A DNA stretch of 64,000 bases from Anaerosalibacter massiliensis (GCA_000751555.1 CCEZ01000016.1:1-64000); one strand, 5' to 3'. Shown: positions 51,596 to 61,297, counted from the first letter of the stretch. Notes: a model not told the origin generated them from the letters alone. Translations and numbers: made by a program.

Positions 51596-53934
51596 AAAAA
51601 ATTAACTTACCTCTAATACTAGGGCTTATTATTGTAATCTCTTTATTATTGATAGTAATATTTGAAGATGATTTAATGAGGTCTGATCCATATGCATTAG
51701 GAGAGGAAAACTTGCCTCCTGATAATGAAAATATTTTTGGAACGGATATTTTAGGTAGAGATATATATAGTCGTATAGTAGCTGGAACTAAAATTACCTT
51801 AACTGTTGCTTTGTTGACAACTCTATTAAGATTCTTAATTGCAATTCCGTTAGCTTTTTTTTCAGGATTTGGAGGAATATTAAGTACTAAATTAATAGAT
51901 TTTTTTTCATCTACCTTTAGTGCTATTCCAGTAGTAGTAATGAGCTATATAGTATTAAATACAGAGGGATTGAAACAGTTAGAACTTAGGGAATCTATTA
52001 TTGCTTTTTCAGTAGTATTAGCTATTGTTGGCTGGGGAAGGCTTTCAGAAAGTATAAAAATAAGGATAGAAAGTATTTTAAATGAAGATTTCATAGAAGG
52101 AGAAATAGCTATAGGAAAAAATAATATCTTAATTGCTTTTCAAAACGTGTTACCACATCTTATAACTATGCTTGTAGTTGCATTCTTTCTTGAAATTAGT
52201 AATGTATTAATTAATTTAGCTACCTTAGGGTTATTTGGAATATATGTGGGAGTAGATGAATATGACTTATTTCAGAAGTTGAGAGGACTTGCATATAAAC
52301 CTAATTATCATCCAGAATGGGGAGGTATGCTTTCTTCTTCTAGATATGCAATATCTTCTGGAAGGCCTTGGATAGTCCTTTATCCAGCTTTAATGTTTTT
52401 TATAACTATTAGTGGGTTTAATTTATTAGGTGAAGGTATTCAATATGAAGTGGATAAAAGAGGTTCTCTTGTACTACACAATATAAAAAGATTTTTATAT
52501 AATTTATTGCCTACTACTTATATTTATGAGATCATAAATTTCAAAAAATACAGAAAAAAAGTATTTGCAAAAAGTATAGTAATCATGGTTATTATTTCTA
52601 TTATAGTTGTACCTAAATTAGATCTTGGATATAAAGTTAAAGCAGTGGTATCTTTTAATCATATTGAAGAGTTATCAAAAGACAAATACGAGGGAAGATT
52701 GGTTTCAACTAAGGGAAGAGATGAAGCTTGCAACTATATAGTTAAAGAGTTAAAAAAAATAGGTTTAGATCCTATTTATGATGATAAATATATAGAGAAA
52801 TTTAAGACCAAAAGACCTATTCCTATACTAAAGAATTCCCAAATAATTATTTCCAAAGAAGCTAAGGAGTTGAAAAAATATAGTCTTAGAAAAGATTTCT
52901 TTATTAACCAGATTTTCTTTGAAAATAAAGAGGATGCTCATATTTCTCCTATAAAAAGAATGGAAGGAAAGATAATATTATTAGATGATTATAAAGAAGA
53001 AAACTTTGATGATGGGAAAAAATATTTTATTATTGTAGATACAAATGAATTTTATGAGGATTCTATAAACTTATGTCATCAAATTGGGAAAAACCCTTCT
53101 GTAGAAGGTATTATAATAAATATAGATGATGATGATAAAGCAGAGGATAAAGATTGGGTTCAATTATATAATATTGAGGGAAAACATAATAATCCATTTA
53201 TAATTGAAGCTAAAAAGGAAATAGTTAAAGAACTATCAAATTATTCAGGTAATGAATTAAGTATAGAGAATGATGTGGAAATTGGAGAAGAGCTAATAGG
53301 AAAAAATATTGGGGCTATGATCAAGGGAAAAACAGATGAGAAACCATTAGTTATAGTAACAGATTATGATTATTTGGGATTTGAAAAAGAGATGAAGTAT
53401 GAGGGGCTGTATAAAAATGGAACTAGTATAAGTACAATATTAAGTATAGCTAAAAGTTTATCAGAAATAGAGAAAACCCCAGATAGGAATATAATTTTTG
53501 CTTTTTTAGATTCTTCTGAATACTATAGCAGAGGAGCAGAAGTATTTGGATTTAGTGATTATATTAAGGATGATGGATTTTTCATATATGTGAATTTTTT
53601 AGGACTAGAGAAAGAAGATAATCTCTATATAGATACTACTATGATTACAACTCAGTACAAAGAACATATGGATAATATTTATTATATGAGGAAAAAGGCT
53701 AAAAAGCTAGATATTTCATTGGAGCAAGAGCAAGTGTCTAAAGCAATTTTAAGTTCCCTTAGACTAAATCATTTTGGTTCATCAGGTATAGTCCTTAGTG
53801 GTATAGATTCTGATACTTATTATGATGAATATTATGGAACTAAACAAGATAATTTAGATGAGATAGATAGAGATAAATTAGAAATTCAAACTCAATTTAT
53901 ATTAGATTCTATTTTACATATATTGGGATGGTGA
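51592..53934 (+). CDS. DppC-type ABC permease fused to an M28-peptidase-like domain
   Basis: A 780-aa protein. Residues 1-310 are an Opp/Dpp permease half (FGTDILGRDIYSRIVAGTK; EAA-like NDF-type loop). A further helix lies at about 325-345, and the remaining ~430 residues resemble an extracytoplasmic M28 (aminopeptidase Y/S-like) domain with a PA-like insertion. The metal ligands of active M28 enzymes appear lost: VTDYDYLG replaces the His-bearing ...HYDHLG, and the Asp and Glu-Glu motifs are degraded (YKNGTSIS, LDSSEYYS). It may therefore bind rather than cut peptides. The fusion is continuous, without a stop or frameshift. Confidence 0.82.
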   Translation: MKKINLPLILGLIIVISLLLIVIFEDDLMRSDPYALGEENLPPDNENIFGTDILGRDIYSRIVAGTKITLTVALLTTLLRFLIAIPLAFFSGFGGILSTKLIDFFSSTFSAIPVVVMSYIVLNTEGLKQLELRESIIAFSVVLAIVGWGRLSESIKIRIESILNEDFIEGEIAIGKNNILIAFQNVLPHLITMLVVAFFLEISNVLINLATLGLFGIYVGVDEYDLFQKLRGLAYKPNYHPEWGGMLSSSRYAISSGRPWIVLYPALMFFITISGFNLLGEGIQYEVDKRGSLVLHNIKRFLYNLLPTTYIYEIINFKKYRKKVFAKSIVIMVIISIIVVPKLDLGYKVKAVVSFNHIEELSKDKYEGRLVSTKGRDEACNYIVKELKKIGLDPIYDDKYIEKFKTKRPIPILKNSQIIISKEAKELKKYSLRKDFFINQIFFENKEDAHISPIKRMEGKIILLDDYKEENFDDGKKYFIIVDTNEFYEDSINLCHQIGKNPSVEGIIINIDDDDKAEDKDWVQLYNIEGKHNNPFIIEAKKEIVKELSNYSGNELSIENDVEIGEELIGKNIGAMIKGKTDEKPLVIVTDYDYLGFEKEMKYEGLYKNGTSISTILSIAKSLSEIEKTPDRNIIFAFLDSSEYYSRGAEVFGFSDYIKDDGFFIYVNFLGLEKEDNLYIDTTMITTQYKEHMDNIYYMRKKAKKLDISLEQEQVSKAILSSLRLNHFGSSGIVLSGIDSDTYYDEYYGTKQDNLDEIDRDKLEIQTQFILDSILHILGW

Positions 53935-53938
53935 TATA

Positions 53939-54940
53939 ATGGAGAAAATTCTTGATATAAAAGATTTAAAAACTTATTTCTACATTGATGATAAAGTTGT
54001 TCACGCGGTAGATGGAGTAAGTTTTAGTATAAATATGGGGGAAATAGTATCTATCATAGGAGAATCAGGGAGCGGAAAAAGTGTAACAGCCTATTCAATT
54101 ATGGGAATTATACCTAAACCATATGGAAAGATTAAATCTGGAAGGATTCTTTTTAAAGGAGAAGACTTACTTCAAAAGAGTGAGAAAGAACTTACTAAAA
54201 TTAGAGGAAATAAAATTTCCATAGTATATCAAGAACCTATGAATAGTCTAAATCCAAGACTTAAAATTGGATACCAATTAATGGAATGTCTAATGATTCA
54301 CAAAAAAATGAAAAGAAAGGAAGCAAGAAAAAATGCTATAGAGATGTTAAAAATTGTAAATATACCCGATCCAGAAAAGAGATACAATTCCTACCCATAT
54401 GAGCTAAGTGGAGGGATGATACAAAAAGTTATGATTGCCATGGCATTGATATGTAAGCCAGATTTGTTAATACTTGATGAAGCAACAACAGCTTTAGATG
54501 TGACAACTCAAGCAGAAATATTGTCTCTTGTAGAGGAGCTAAAACAAAAATACAATATGTCTATACTCTTAATTACTCACGATTTAGGAATAGTAAATCA
54601 AATAGCAGATAGAGTAATAGTAATGTATGGAGGAAAAGTATTAGAAAGTTTACCTATAAATGAAATTACAAAAGAAGTTCTTCATCCTTATACAATTGGT
54701 CTTATGAAATGTATTCCTAAAATTGAAGAAAAAAAGGATGTGCTCTATAGTATTAAAGGATATATTCCAGATTTAAATAGTAGATTCGAACTATGTCCTT
54801 TTCATGAAAGATGTGAGAAGAAAGTTGAAATATGTGATAATTATATGCCTAAATTAGTGGAAATAAAGAAAGATCATTTAGTTAGATGTTTACTTTATTC
54901 AGAGGAGGTAGAAAAAAACTATGGAAATGCCTCTAATTAG
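53939..54940 (+). CDS. ABC transporter ATPase, OppD type
   Basis: A 333-aa ATPase with Walker A GESGSGKS, Q-loop VYQEPMNSLNPR, Walker B LLILDEAT and a C-terminal Cys region (CPFHERCEK). The signature is LSGGMIQKV, in place of the usual LSGGMRQRV. It follows the fused permease by 4 bp and overlaps the OppF-type gene by 20 bp. Confidence 0.9.
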   Translation: MEKILDIKDLKTYFYIDDKVVHAVDGVSFSINMGEIVSIIGESGSGKSVTAYSIMGIIPKPYGKIKSGRILFKGEDLLQKSEKELTKIRGNKISIVYQEPMNSLNPRLKIGYQLMECLMIHKKMKRKEARKNAIEMLKIVNIPDPEKRYNSYPYELSGGMIQKVMIAMALICKPDLLILDEATTALDVTTQAEILSLVEELKQKYNMSILLITHDLGIVNQIADRVIVMYGGKVLESLPINEITKEVLHPYTIGLMKCIPKIEEKKDVLYSIKGYIPDLNSRFELCPFHERCEKKVEICDNYMPKLVEIKKDHLVRCLLYSEEVEKNYGNASN

Positions 54941-55886
54941 TGTTAAGAATTTAAAAAAGTATTTTAATATGTTTCAAAGTAAAGAGATGATAAGGGCAGT
55001 TGATGGAATATCTTTTGATATATATGAAGGGGAAACATTTGGACTTGTGGGAGAAAGTGGTTGTGGCAAAAGTACTACTGGTAAGTTAATTTTAAGATTA
55101 TTAAATCCTACAGATGGAGAGGTTTTATTAAATGGGGATAATATATTAAAATATAATAGGAAAAAGTTTAGGAAACTAAGAAAAGATTTACAGATAGTTT
55201 TTCAGAATTCTTCTTCAGTACTAGACCCTAAAATGTTTGCTTATGATATACTTGTTGAACCGTTAATCCTTCACAAAATAGTTCCTAGATATGAACTTAA
55301 TGAAGAAGTTGATAGATTATTGGACATGGTAGGACTTCCTAAATCATCTAAGAGGAAACTTCCTAATGAATTTAGTGGAGGTCAAAAACAAAGGTTAATA
55401 ATAGCAAGAGCTTTAGCTACTAGACCTAAATTTATAATTTGTGATGAACCTGTTTCCTCATTAGATGTATCTATTCAGTCTCAAATATTGAATCTTTTAG
55501 TAAAATTTCAAAACGAATATAGTCTTACATATTTATTTATAGCCCATAGTCTTAATGTAGTAAGACATATATCTAATAGGGTAGGAGTTATGTATCTAGG
55601 TAAAATAGTTGAAATTGGTTCTAATAAAGAAATATTTAAAAGTCCTACCCATCCATATACAAAAGCATTAATATCAGCCTTTCCGAATTTAGAGGAAAAA
55701 AAGTTTAATGAAGAAAAACTAATACTTAAAGGAGAAGTACCTAGCCCTATAAATATTCCTACAGGTTGTTCATTTCACACAAGATGTCCATATAGCTATG
55801 GAAAGTGTAAGAAAGAAGAACCAGAGCTTATGGAAATTACAAAAGGGCATTATGTTTCCTGTTTTCTAATTGAAAAAAATTTATAA
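54921..55886 (+). CDS. ABC transporter ATPase, OppF type
   Basis: A 321-aa ATPase: Walker [11 protein letters not shown]-loop VFQNSSSVLDPK, signature FSGGQKQRL, Walker B FIICDEPVSSLD, and C-terminal Cys cluster (CSFHTRCPYSYGKC). ATG 54921 follows GAGGAGGTA. It is the last gene of a four-gene transporter operon that lacks a binding protein. Confidence 0.9.
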   Translation: MEMPLISVKNLKKYFNMFQSKEMIRAVDGISFDIYEGETFGLVGESGCGKSTTGKLILRLLNPTDGEVLLNGDNILKYNRKKFRKLRKDLQIVFQNSSSVLDPKMFAYDILVEPLILHKIVPRYELNEEVDRLLDMVGLPKSSKRKLPNEFSGGQKQRLIIARALATRPKFIICDEPVSSLDVSIQSQILNLLVKFQNEYSLTYLFIAHSLNVVRHISNRVGVMYLGKIVEIGSNKEIFKSPTHPYTKALISAFPNLEEKKFNEEKLILKGEVPSPINIPTGCSFHTRCPYSYGKCKKEEPELMEITKGHYVSCFLIEKNL

Positions 55887-55929
55887 TTAAATATAATAGT
55901 CCTATAAGTATTTGTTAAGGAGTGGTATT

Positions 55930-56388
55930 ATGGCTAGGCCTATAAAATGGAGACGAGTTGAAAAATTACCTGAATATAGATATTTTGTTCCTTCTAAAAC
56001 AGAGAAGAATTTAAATGAAAATACTCTAAAAATAGAAGAATTAGAAGCTATAAGACTTAGAGATTTAGAGGGCCTTGAACAAGAAGAATGTGCAAATAGT
56101 ATGGAAATATCTAGGCAAACCTTCCAAAGAATTTACAATGAAGCCAAAAAGAAAGTTGCAGATAGTTTAATAAATGGAAAAGCTATAAGAATAACTGGTG
56201 GCAATTATACTCAACATATTTGCAAGCTTGTATGTGAAAAATGTGGTAATAGTTGGCAAGAAAGAGTAGAAGATTTAGAACATGAAGATGATATATGTCC
56301 AAAATGTGGTTCACCTAAACATTATTGTAAAGAAAACAAGAGTAGAAAAGGCTGCAGAAAAAAATGTTGTAAAATATGTAATGAATAG
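55930..56388 (+). CDS. DUF134 protein with C-terminal zinc-ribbon/Cys-rich tail
   Basis: A 152-aa protein. The N-terminal DUF134 domain starts MARPIKWRRVEKLPEYRYF and includes a helix-turn-helix-like DLEGLEQEECANSMEISRQT (to about 105). The C-terminal 40 residues are Cys-rich (CEKCGNSW, CPKCGSPKHYC, GCRKKCCKIC), probably zinc-binding. I chose ATG 55930, with AGGAGTG upstream. DUF134 proteins often occur with NifX-like and MinD-ferredoxin genes, as found at the other end of the window; direct regulation of those genes is speculation. Confidence 0.8.
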   Translation: MARPIKWRRVEKLPEYRYFVPSKTEKNLNENTLKIEELEAIRLRDLEGLEQEECANSMEISRQTFQRIYNEAKKKVADSLINGKAIRITGGNYTQHICKLVCEKCGNSWQERVEDLEHEDDICPKCGSPKHYCKENKSRKGCRKKCCKICNE

Positions 56389-56472
56389 TATAAAGATTTT
56401 TAAAAAAGGATTAGCTCTTTTTATGTCGAATTCTATACTTGGAAATATACAATCTAATTGAGGGGGAGAAAT

Positions 56473-57300
56473 ATGGCTAAAATTTTGGAAGCTTTTCAAA
56501 TGGTAGCACCTTATATTAATGATCTAACTATAAATGATGTAGCAGTTACTATTACAGATAGAGAAAAGTACATTGACTTTATAAAAGGAGATGAAATACC
56601 TCAGCTGGCTGTAGAAGGAGAAGTTATTTATGAAAGCTCTGTAGTAGGAGAATGTATTAAGAATGGGAGAAGAGTTATAAGAAAGGTACCTAAAGAAGTA
56701 AGAGGATTTCCATACATAGCTTGTGGAGTACCTGTTAGGGAAAATGGGGAAATTGTAGGAGCTGTATCTTTTGTTTTAACTATTGATAAACAGGAGCAAT
56801 TATTAAAATTGGCAGAAAATCTTTCTGAAGGATTAGAAGAATTAACTAATACATCCCAAACTATTGAAGATTCTGCTTATAATTTATTAGAGGTGACAAA
56901 TAAGGTAAATGGTATAACGAATGAGCTTATGGGAAATATTGATGAAACTGATAATATAATTAATATAATACAAAAAATATCTAAGCAAACTAATTTGTTA
57001 GGATTAAATGCTTCAATAGAAGCAGCAAGAGTTGGCAAAGAAGGAAAAGGTTTTGAAGTTGTAGCAGAAGAAATAAGAAAATTAGCTATTAGCAGTTCAG
57101 ACTCTATAAATAAGATAGAAAAAATATTGGAAGGAATAAAAGACACATCAAATACTCAAAATGAAGTTATGGAAGAAATGAGAAAAATCACAAACTTACA
57201 AGAAAAAACAATTAGAACAATAAATAGCAGTTTGCAGGAACTTTATTCAAATGTAACAATTTTAGTGGATTATGCTAAAGATTTAAGTGAGGAAAGATAA
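56473..57300 (+). CDS. Soluble methyl-accepting chemotaxis-type signalling protein
   Basis: A 275-aa cytoplasmic protein with no membrane helix. The N-terminal ~115 residues are a small sensor domain ([40 protein letters not shown]). The rest is a chemoreceptor signalling domain with the conserved tip [20 protein letters not shown] and [13 protein letters not shown] chose ATG 56473, after GAGGGGGAG. The ligand is unknown; partner CheA/CheW genes are not in the window. Confidence 0.82.
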   Translation: MAKILEAFQMVAPYINDLTINDVAVTITDREKYIDFIKGDEIPQLAVEGEVIYESSVVGECIKNGRRVIRKVPKEVRGFPYIACGVPVRENGEIVGAVSFVLTIDKQEQLLKLAENLSEGLEELTNTSQTIEDSAYNLLEVTNKVNGITNELMGNIDETDNIINIIQKISKQTNLLGLNASIEAARVGKEGKGFEVVAEEIRKLAISSSDSINKIEKILEGIKDTSNTQNEVMEEMRKITNLQEKTIRTINSSLQELYSNVTILVDYAKDLSEER

Positions 57301-57359
57301 AAAATGGGTAACAATAGTCTGTAATAATATATTTAACTAAGACTGTATTAGGTGATAAT

Positions 57360-57923
57360 ATGAAAAGACATAGGAAAACTAATTCTTTTGATAGAAAAAT
57401 ATTAAATTGGTTCAATAGCACTATTAAATCTAGCTTCCTAGATAAATTCATGTATATGGCTACAGACCTAGGTAGTGGGATATTTAATACAATACTTTTG
57501 ATTATTTTAATTTTATTTGGAAATGGTAAATTAAGATTTGTAGCGGTAGAGGCTGCTATATCTATATCCATAAGCCAGATAATTGTTCAGATATTGAAAA
57601 GATCCTTAGGCAGAGAAAGACCGTACAAAGTTCTTCAGAATATAAATACATTTGGTTTAAATCTTAAGGATTATTCTTTTCCATCTGGACACACGACTGC
57701 TGGATTTTCAATGGCTACTATTTTTGCTTTGAACTATTCATATTTAATTATTCCAGTAATAGTATTGGCATTTATAATTGGGATTTCTAGGATGTATTTA
57801 GGAGTACATTATCCTACAGATGTAGTAGGAGGAATAATAGTAGGTATTGTTCCGGCTTTATTTGTGCATTTTAAACTATTAATACATATTGAAAAAATCC
57901 TAGTTTTCTTAGAATTAATTTAA
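57360..57923 (+). CDS. PAP2-family phosphatase
   Basis: A 187-aa membrane phosphatase with three motifs: KRSLGRERP, PSGHTTAGFS and SRMYLGVHYPTD. About five helices. Members dephosphorylate phosphatidic acid, phosphatidylglycerol phosphate or undecaprenyl pyrophosphate (bacitracin-resistance type). ATG 57360 lies after AGGTGATA. It is monocistronic. Confidence 0.88.
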   Translation: MKRHRKTNSFDRKILNWFNSTIKSSFLDKFMYMATDLGSGIFNTILLIILILFGNGKLRFVAVEAAISISISQIIVQILKRSLGRERPYKVLQNINTFGLNLKDYSFPSGHTTAGFSMATIFALNYSYLIIPVIVLAFIIGISRMYLGVHYPTDVVGGIIVGIVPALFVHFKLLIHIEKILVFLELI

Positions 57924-57987
57924 TTATATTTAAAGGGTTTAAAAATTTTATATTTAAAATAGAAATTATAGGAAAGGGTGATTTGAA

Positions 57988-58800
57988 ATGCTTATGAGCA
58001 ATTTTCTAAGAGATAGAAAATCTACAAGAGAGTATAAAAATAAAGAGGTATCCAAGGATATATTGGAAAAGGTTATAGACTATGGAAAAGAAATAGAAAA
58101 GGAAATAGGAGATGAAAATTTTAGATTTCTATTACTTAAAAATGGAGACAAAGTATATAAAACTCTTGAAGGAAAAGGTGGTTATTCAGGAGTAATGATT
58201 AAAAGTCCACATTATATTGCATTAGAAACTTTAGATAGTTCTAGAGACAGTATAATAAAGGGTGCTTATGCTATGGAAAAACTTATAACTAAGGCAACAG
58301 AATATAGTCTAGGAACTTGTTGGATAAGTATAGAGAATGTAGATGGACAAATAAAAAAAGAATTGTGCAATAATTTAGATGGAGATGTAAATTATATTTT
58401 AGCTATTGGGTATCCAACACCTAAGAATCCTTTTATTCAAGAACCGGATAGCTGTAGATTATCTATAGAAGATATTGTATATAAGGATGAGATAGGAAAA
58501 AATATATCTGCAGAAGAGTTAGAAAATAGAGGATTAAGCGATTTATTTTTCTATGTAAGATTTGCTCCATCAAGTTTTAATAACCAACCATGGAGATTCA
58601 TACTTAAGGACAGTAAAATAATTTTAATTTTAATGAAAGAAGAAGATAAAGTTAGTTTCATAGATGCAGGTATCATTATGTATTATTTTGAAAATATGGC
58701 TACTGCTATTGGAGTAACTGGTAAATGGAACCTAATAAATTGTGAAGATGTAGAAGTAAATGGGACAAGCTACAGCTATATAGGAGAATTTAATATATAA
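57988..58800 (+). CDS. Nitroreductase of the TM1586 type
   Basis: A 270-aa flavin enzyme with two half-domains. The first opens RDRKSTREYKNKEVSKDILE and has SIENVDG and AIGYP; the second has FVRFAPSSFNNQPWRF-like APSSFNNQPWRFIL. This corresponds to the duplicated TM1586-type nitroreductase family rather than a simple homodimer. ATG 57988 is 7 nt after GGGTG. The substrate is unknown. A terminator follows. Confidence 0.82.
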   Translation: MLMSNFLRDRKSTREYKNKEVSKDILEKVIDYGKEIEKEIGDENFRFLLLKNGDKVYKTLEGKGGYSGVMIKSPHYIALETLDSSRDSIIKGAYAMEKLITKATEYSLGTCWISIENVDGQIKKELCNNLDGDVNYILAIGYPTPKNPFIQEPDSCRLSIEDIVYKDEIGKNISAEELENRGLSDLFFYVRFAPSSFNNQPWRFILKDSKIILILMKEEDKVSFIDAGIIMYYFENMATAIGVTGKWNLINCEDVEVNGTSYSYIGEFNI

Positions 58801-58812
58801 AAATAGTTTAAT

Positions 58813-58846
58813 AAATCCTTAGTTAAAAGCTAGGGATTTATTTTTT
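58813..58846 (+). terminator. Terminator after nitroreductase gene
   Basis: 10-bp stem (58813-58822, 58830-58839; one G-U) with a T tract. Confidence 0.75.
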
Positions 58847-58854
58847 AATTAGTA

Positions 58855-58883
58855 TTGACAACTAAATATTTAGGGGATATAAT
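58855..58883 (+). promoter_or_regulatory. Promoter of the heavy-metal ATPase gene
   Basis: TTGACA (58855-58860), 17 bp, TATAAT (58878-58883), a near-consensus strong promoter. Confidence 0.75.
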
Positions 58884-58887
58884 ATAC

Positions 58888-58919
58888 TTAAACATATGAA
58901 CAATTGCTCATATGTTTAA
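58888..58919 (+). promoter_or_regulatory. ArsR/SmtB-type metal-sensor operator
   Basis: 12-bp arms (58888-58899, 58908-58919) around CAATTG form a dyad with CATATGAA...TCATATG, like the 12-2-12 sites of zinc/cadmium sensors (CzrA, CadC). It covers the expected transcription start, so binding would repress until metal is present. No arsR-type gene is in the window. Confidence 0.65.
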
Positions 58920-58943
58920 TGATTGATAAAGGGGATGAATCTA

Positions 58944-61055
58944 GTGATTAAAAAGGAGTTTATATTAGAGGGATTAAACTGTGCAAATTGTGCAGATAAA
59001 ATTGAAAAACAAACAAAGAATATAATTGGTGTAGACAATGCAGCAATGGATTTTGTATCTAAAAAGTTAAGGGTTCAGATAGATTCAAATAATGATTTAG
59101 ATAAAATATCTAATGAAGTAAAATCTATTGTAAATGAAATTGAACCAGATGTAAAAGTTTATGAAAAAGATTCTTCTACTAATACTTCCGACCATGATCA
59201 TGATCATGGGAATGTAGAAAATAGTCAAATAGCAAAACTAATAATATCTGCTATTTTATTTTTAATACCTATAATATTAAAATTCGAAGGAAGTTCTAGA
59301 TTTATTTTCTTCTTTATAAGTTATATAGTTGTTGGAGGAGAAATACTACTAAAAGCGTTAAGGAATATATCTAAAGGTCAAGTATTTGATGAGAATTTTT
59401 TAATGGCAATAGCCACTATAGGCGCTTTTGCTATAGGAGAATATCCTGAAGGTGTAGCTGTAATGCTTTTTTATCAATTAGGTGAGTTATTTCAAGACAT
59501 AGCAGTAGGACACTCTAGGAAATCTATAAAATCATTATTAGATATAAGACCTGATTATGCAAATATTAAAGAGGGAGAAAAAATAAAAAAAGTAGAACCT
59601 TCTGAGGTAAAAATAGGAGATTATATAGTTATAAAACCAGGAGAAAAAATTCCTCTAGATGGTATTGTTGTAGATGGAAAATCTAATGTAGATACTTCTA
59701 ATATAACTGGTGAAACAGTTCCTAGAACTATAGAAGAAGGTGATACTGTATTAAGTGGTTTTGTAAATAATGAAGGATTATTAACTGTTGAAGTTTCAAA
59801 AGAATTTGGAGAATCAACAGTATCAAAGATATTGGATTTAGTTGAAAATGCTTCTAGCAAAAAAGCTTCAACTGAAAATTTCATAACAGTATTTGCTAGA
59901 TATTATACTCCCGTAGTAGTAGTAGGTGCTTTATTGATAGCGTTCATTCCACCTCTTTTATTTAATTTAAATTTAAGTGAATGGATATATAGGGCTTTAG
60001 TATTTTTGGTAATATCTTGTCCTTGTGCATTGGTTATTTCAATACCCTTAGGTTTCTTTGGTGGAATTGGTGGGGCTTCAAAAACTGGAATACTTATAAA
60101 GGGTGGAAATTATCTAGAAGCATTAAATCAGGTAGATACTATAGTTATGGATAAAACAGGTACTTTAACAAAAGGAATTTTTCAAGTAACAGAAATAGAA
60201 CCTTTAGAAGGTTTTACGTCTGATGAAATATTAGAATATGCAGCTTTTGGAGAAGTTTTTTCAAATCATCCAATAGGCAAATCTATACTTAAAGCCTATG
60301 GAAAAGAAATAGACAATAATAATATAAAAAATTATAAAGAAATATCAGGAAAAGGAGTAAAGGTAGAAGTAAATGGAGATGGAATAACAGTAGGTAATGA
60401 AAGGTTATTTAAAGATGAAGGCATTCCTATTAGAGAAAAGAAAAGCTTTGGAACTATTGTATATGTAGCTAAAAATAATGAGTATATAGGAAATATAATT
60501 ATATCTGATGAAATAAAGGAGGATTCAAAAGATACTATATCTGAATTGAAAAAAATGGGGATTAAAGAGACCATTATGCTTTCAGGAGATAATAACATAG
60601 TTGCAGAAGGAGTAGGCAAGGAATTAGGAGTAGATAGAGTATATGGAGAACTTCTTCCTCAAGACAAGGTAAATATATTGGAAAAAATCATGAGAGAAAA
60701 AAAGAAAAAAGGAAAAGTTGCATTTGTTGGAGATGGAGTAAATGATGCTCCAGTACTAGCTAGAGCAGATGTAGGAATTGCTATGGGAGGATTAGGTTCA
60801 GATGCAGCTATAGAAGCTTCAGATATAGTTATAATGACTGATGAACCTAAGAGAATATCTACAGGAATTAAAATATCTAAAAAGACTAAAAAAATAGTTA
60901 CACAAAATATAATATTTGCTTTAGGAGTTAAATGCATAGTATTAGTATTGGGAGCTTTTGGTGTAGCCAGTATGTGGGAAGCAGTATTTGCTGATGTAGG
61001 AGTTTCTGTTATAGCTATTTTAAACTCTATGAGAGCTTTAAAAGTAGATGAGTAA
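58944..61055 (+). CDS. Heavy-metal P-type ATPase (Zn/Cd/Co/Pb exporter, CadA/ZntA type)
   Basis: A 703-aa P1B-type pump. The N-terminal metal domain has GLNCANCADKIEK, followed by a His/Asp-rich HDHDHG linker. The translocation site is CPCALV, the phosphorylated Asp is in DKTGTLT, the conserved His-Pro is in SNHPIG, and the hinge is GDGVNDAPVLARAD. CPC plus the linker points to Zn/Cd rather than Cu. I chose GTG 58944, 9 nt after GGGG; a TTG at 58923 lies before the site. Metal-responsive regulation is indicated by the operator upstream. Confidence 0.9.
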   Translation: MIKKEFILEGLNCANCADKIEKQTKNIIGVDNAAMDFVSKKLRVQIDSNNDLDKISNEVKSIVNEIEPDVKVYEKDSSTNTSDHDHDHGNVENSQIAKLIISAILFLIPIILKFEGSSRFIFFFISYIVVGGEILLKALRNISKGQVFDENFLMAIATIGAFAIGEYPEGVAVMLFYQLGELFQDIAVGHSRKSIKSLLDIRPDYANIKEGEKIKKVEPSEVKIGDYIVIKPGEKIPLDGIVVDGKSNVDTSNITGETVPRTIEEGDTVLSGFVNNEGLLTVEVSKEFGESTVSKILDLVENASSKKASTENFITVFARYYTPVVVVGALLIAFIPPLLFNLNLSEWIYRALVFLVISCPCALVISIPLGFFGGIGGASKTGILIKGGNYLEALNQVDTIVMDKTGTLTKGIFQVTEIEPLEGFTSDEILEYAAFGEVFSNHPIGKSILKAYGKEIDNNNIKNYKEISGKGVKVEVNGDGITVGNERLFKDEGIPIREKKSFGTIVYVAKNNEYIGNIIISDEIKEDSKDTISELKKMGIKETIMLSGDNNIVAEGVGKELGVDRVYGELLPQDKVNILEKIMREKKKKGKVAFVGDGVNDAPVLARADVGIAMGGLGSDAAIEASDIVIMTDEPKRISTGIKISKKTKKIVTQNIIFALGVKCIVLVLGAFGVASMWEAVFADVGVSVIAILNSMRALKVDE

Positions 61056-61100
61056 TAAATGGCCAATTTTTAGGAAAAAACTAAAAATTGGCCATTTATT
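61054..61100. terminator. Long palindromic terminator of the metal ATPase gene
   Basis: Perfect 20-bp arms (61054-61073, 61081-61100) with GGCC, 7-nt A-rich loop, overlapping the stop at 61053-61055. Confidence 0.8.
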
Positions 61101-61181
61101 ATTAAAGATTATAAAGTAAAGAAATAAAAAGTTTGCATTTTATTTAACATAATGTTATAATGATATAAAATTACATAAGAT

Positions 61182-61297
61182 ATCTTGAACCTTCAGGGCA
61201 GGGTGCAATTCCCTACCGGTGGTATAGCCCACGAGCCGAAAGGCAGATTCGGTTAGATTCCGAAGCCGACAGTACAGTCTGGATGAAAGAAGGTTGT
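61182..61297 (+). promoter_or_regulatory. FMN riboswitch (RFN element)
   Basis: Conserved blocks in order: CTTCAGGGCAGGGTGCAATT, CCCTACCGGTGGTA, AGCCCACGAGCC, GGTTAGATTCCGAAGCCGAC, AGTACAGTCTGGATG, closing GAAGG. The closing stem pairs GAACCTTC (61187-61194) with GAAGGTT. Bound FMN would favour the downstream terminator and switch off the riboflavin genes. Confidence 0.95.
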
